NCBI GenBank assembly: GCA_910585555.1
Contig: CAJUFU010000070.1
Span: forward strand, 995-15,561
Reading direction: 5' to 3'
Length of the DNA stretch: 14,567 nucleotides
Source of the DNA: an uncultured Lachnospiraceae bacterium
GTDB taxonomy: Bacteria > Bacillota > Clostridia > Lachnospirales > Lachnospiraceae
In this document: one piece after another, positions 12,897 to 14,567 of the stretch
Layout: every line of letters starts with the position of its first letter
Position numbering within the stretch: position 1 is the stretch's first letter
Position numbers and translations under genes: made by a program
The notes under the pieces: generated by a model
What the model was told of the DNA's origin: nothing
The model's database searches: none
The model's input: the letters and a program-made list of their open reading frames with translations, nothing else

Positions 12897-13985
12897 TCAC
12901 TGATATTCCGCTATTTGCACCCGATATTTATGCCTCAATGAACTTAACGTCAAATCATCAAAACGTACTTTCCCGTCATTTTGTAATCTTCCAAGAACAA
13001 TTCCAGGATCTCGATCAATCTTATCTGCAAAAGTTTTAATTAACTGCACGTCAAACCTTTCATTGCTGCTAATAAACTCTTGATATAACGCCTTTGGAAT
13101 TAATGTATCTTCTGCATATCTGTCCGCCGCTGCTTCCTGTTCACCAATTTCCTTTTCAAACGAAATACCATAATCTCCATTTAAAATATGCCCTATTTCA
13201 TGAAATAGCGTAAACCAAAACGAATCTGCATTCAATCGCCTGTCATTCACCATGAGCATAACTTTATTCCCAAGCTTCTTTGTCGCACCATTTATTTTAG
13301 AACCGGAAAGATTGGGAAGAATGATAAATACTACCCCTGCTTCCCGAAATGCTTCATAAAGGAGTGGATAAAATCCCGCATGGTTCCTGGTTAATGTCAA
13401 AGCATACGCGATTGCCTCCTCAAATTTAATTTTATGAAACCTGGGCGCCTTCACTTTCAATGCCTTATTCGCGGCAATCTGAACCATTGCATTCGCTTTT
13501 GTGATGCTCGACTGGGATAATCTCTCTGTGGAACTTCTAAAATTTACAGACATATCCCTTTTGGCTAATACCGATAAAGTTGCTACCTTCAAAAATTCTC
13601 TAACCTTCTTAATCTGCTCATCCTTTCTTCTTGGCAAATCCGGTAATCCAAAATTGTCTTTAAAATATTTATAGTCTAAATCAGCGAAAATATTACGTTC
13701 TTCCGCAAGTTCCTTTTCCGAATCAAATTCCGCAATTAAAGCATCATATGCGTTTTGCAAATTCAGCCAATAGTTTACGCTCGTTCCTAACATTCTGGAC
13801 AATTTCATCGCAATATTTATGGAAAGGTTCTGCTCTCCCCTGATCAAAAGACTCAGATTCTTGGGCGTAGTATCCAGTCTTTTTGCAAAGTCTGCCTGGG
13901 TAAGTCCGCTTTCATCGACAATCTCTTTAATATAGTATCCTGGGTGAAAAGCAATGGTATCATTATATTCTATATAGTTACTCAT
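12897..13985 (-). CDS. higA: HigA-type antitoxin with C-terminal ImmA/IrrE-like metallopeptidase domain
   Basis: This 362-residue protein has two parts. The N-terminal part is a HigA-like XRE helix-turn-helix: HPGYYIKEIVDESGLTQADF (14-33), LSLLIRGEQNLS and YWLNLQNAYD, spanning about 14-82. It should neutralise the toxin and bind the operator at 14366-14386. The C-terminal part (about 185-310) resembles ImmA/IrrE (M78) zinc peptidases, with HEIGH (262-266) and a downstream GEQEAAADRYA segment (281-291) that can give the third ligand. Zinc peptidase activity is inferred. The ATG overlaps the toxin gene end by eight bases, and GGAGGTGA (13995-14002) is the ribosome site, so translation is coupled. 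Plain HigA antitoxins are about 100 residues, so this is the long, peptidase-bearing version known in many Firmicutes and phages. The gene is visibly A+T-richer than its neighbours. Confidence 0.9.
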   Translation of the reverse strand: MSNYIEYNDTIAFHPGYYIKEIVDESGLTQADFAKRLDTTPKNLSLLIRGEQNLSINIAMKLSRMLGTSVNYWLNLQNAYDALIAEFDSEKELAEERNIFADLDYKYFKDNFGLPDLPRRKDEQIKKVREFLKVATLSVLAKRDMSVNFRSSTERLSQSSITKANAMVQIAANKALKVKAPRFHKIKFEEAIAYALTLTRNHAGFYPLLYEAFREAGVVFIILPNLSGSKINGATKKLGNKVMLMVNDRRLNADSFWFTLFHEIGHILNGDYGISFEKEIGEQEAAADRYAEDTLIPKALYQEFISSNERFDVQLIKTFADKIDRDPGIVLGRLQNDGKVRFDDLTLSSLRHKYRVQIAEYQ

Positions 13986-14349
13986 AATGTTTACTCACCT
14001 CCATAATTTCTACAATTCTCACGCAGTCTGCTATTTCATCAATATTGCAGGGAATATAAGGCTGTTTATTTTCATCTAATGGTTGCAAAATAATTCTCCA
14101 AGGCTCTTTTATTGTTTTTACATCTATCGCAAAGAACCCTTCCAAATTTCTTCCCTTCTTGTTCTTCAAACCATGAAAACGAAAAGCCGGTTGGACAATA
14201 ATATCTTTAACATGTTCCGCACTTTCCAGTGCATTTATTCTCGCAAAAAGACTCGTTGTCATACTGGCATTACCACCAAACAGCTTGTTAGCTGCTTTAA
14301 CACTTGTACATTGCAATCTGACTTTCTCGGATGTGTATTCTAATTTCAA
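13978..14349 (-). CDS. higB: HigB/RelE-type toxin of type II toxin-antitoxin system
   Basis: This 123-residue basic protein is probably a RelE/HigB-type mRNA interferase acting at the ribosome. The start region KLEYTSEKVRLQCTSVKAAN (2-21) and LFGGNASMTTSLFARINALE are typical of HigB-like killer proteins. The segment FRFHGLKNKKGRNLEGFFAI, followed by PWRIILQP, matches the family core that ends in the RI.F strand. Catalytic residues are poorly conserved in this family, so activity cannot be judged. TTG at 14349 is taken as start: AAGGG (14358-14362) lies eight bases upstream. The ATG at 14403 lies upstream of the predicted transcription start, and the ATG at 14376 is within the operator with only a few leader bases. 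Toxin first, antitoxin second, with an 8-base overlap, is the normal higBA order. Confidence 0.83.
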   Translation of the reverse strand: MKLEYTSEKVRLQCTSVKAANKLFGGNASMTTSLFARINALESAEHVKDIIVQPAFRFHGLKNKKGRNLEGFFAIDVKTIKEPWRIILQPLDENKQPYIPCNIDEIADCVRIVEIMEVSKHYE

Positions 14350-14365
14350 CCTCTTTTCCCTTCTA

Positions 14366-14386
14366 AAATTACCCATTAGGTAATTT
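14366..14386. promoter_or_regulatory. higBA operator candidate
   Basis: AAATTACC (14366-14373) and GGTAATTT (14379-14386) form a perfect 8-bp inverted repeat with a 5-base spacer. It covers the predicted start site and ends two bases from the -10 element. This is the expected place for autorepression by HigA or the HigBA complex. Confidence 0.75.
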
Positions 14387-14387
14387 A

Positions 14388-14416
14388 ATTGTATGCATAT
14401 CATTCGAAAATGTCAA
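14388..14416 (-). promoter_or_regulatory. Strong sigma-A promoter of the higBA-lspA unit
   Basis: On the minus strand TTGACA (14411-14416) and TACAAT (14388-14393) are 17 bases apart, a perfect -35 and a 5-of-6 -10. Transcription would start near 14381, inside the palindrome 14366-14386. Confidence 0.85.
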
Positions 14417-14421
14417 CATCA

Positions 14422-14446
14422 AAGCATATATTTTAATAAGCATATA
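14422..14446. repeat. Direct repeat upstream of the higBA promoter
   Basis: AAGCATATA occurs at 14422-14430 and again at 14438-14446, a 16-base period, directly upstream of the -35 element. It may be an accessory regulator site or chance in A+T-rich DNA. Confidence 0.4.
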
Positions 14447-14522
14447 CTCTTTTACCAAAAGTATCAACCATTTCCTCGTCAAACAGACGCCAAAAGAGCC
14501 GGACATATCCCTCCAATGTCAT
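14433..14522 (-). other. Short open frame at window end, possible gene remnant
   Basis: A 29-codon minus-strand frame reads roughly MTLEGYVRLFWRLF, then DEEMVDTFGKRVYAY and a stop. The composition is protein-like, but a stop codon lies directly before the ATG and no ribosome site precedes it. It may be the 3' remnant of a decayed gene or simply chance. Bases 14523-14567 hold nothing I can assign. Confidence 0.2.
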
Positions 14523-14567
14523 TTAGATAAGGACGATGCAAAGAACAGTGTATGTAGAAATATGTAC

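Noticed and set aside
12874..12900. GTG start of lspA overlapping the higA stop
   Set aside because: The GTGA overlap is attractive, but the GGGGAGG site seven bases before TTG 12873 is much stronger and fits the first membrane helix.
1..14567. tRNA/rRNA genes, CRISPR arrays, insertion sequences, phage attachment sites
   Set aside because: No cloverleaf-like block, spaced repeat series, transposase or terminal inverted repeat pair was seen on reading both strands. A tRNAscan/ISfinder run would be needed to exclude them formally.

Overview
The window looks like one end of a draft contig from an anaerobic Firmicute, most likely of the Lachnospiraceae/Clostridia type. The reasons are strong GGAGG-type ribosome sites, sigma-A promoters, moderate G+C, a C. 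acetobutylicum-like xylose gene set, a YqeA-like carbamate kinase and a stand-alone PTS_EIIC_2 protein. The first 28 bases are not genomic. They match the end of the Illumina TruSeq read-1 adapter, so the contig starts inside a PTS gene.

Layout: (1) 31-267 (+), the C-terminal end of a PTS EIIC-like permease. (2) 268-522, a promoter region with long inverted repeats. (3) 523-1770 (+), a 415-residue protein built from two copies of a FliD-C-like module, closed by a strong terminator. (4) 1937-7919 (-), a four-gene sugar operon in the transcription order FGGY xylulokinase, polytopic PTPS-related/GT-C-like membrane protein, DUF4867 protein, L-fucose-isomerase-family sugar isomerase. (5) 8195-9211 (+), a divergent LacI-family regulator. 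The shared 275-base region holds a 14-bp perfect palindrome just downstream of the predicted xylB promoter. (6) 9195-10883 (-), a PAS-GGDEF-EAL protein with a degenerate GGDEF and an intact EAL. It is read from a consensus promoter through a leader of about 215 nt that contains a terminator-like structure. (7) 11391-12326 (+), a lone carbamate kinase of a variant subgroup. (8) 12415-14349 (-), a HigB-type toxin, a HigA/ImmA-IrrE-type antitoxin and an LspA-type signal peptidase, tightly packed and probably cotranscribed.

How the genes work together: isomerase plus kinase, with no aldolase or epimerase, fits pentose to ketopentose to xylulose-5-phosphate, entering the pentose phosphate pathway. 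The LacI protein is the likely repressor of that operon. The membrane protein inside the operon has no obvious role in sugar catabolism. The c-di-GMP enzyme, the carbamate kinase and the toxin-antitoxin/LspA unit each appear to be separately regulated. The higBA part is visibly richer in A+T than its surroundings and may have been acquired.

I saw no tRNA, rRNA, CRISPR array or insertion sequence. The best candidates for something undescribed are the duplicated FliD-C-like protein, the switch-like leader of the PAS-GGDEF-EAL gene, the membrane protein inside the sugar operon, and LspA in the toxin-antitoxin transcript. None of these is proven from sequence alone.
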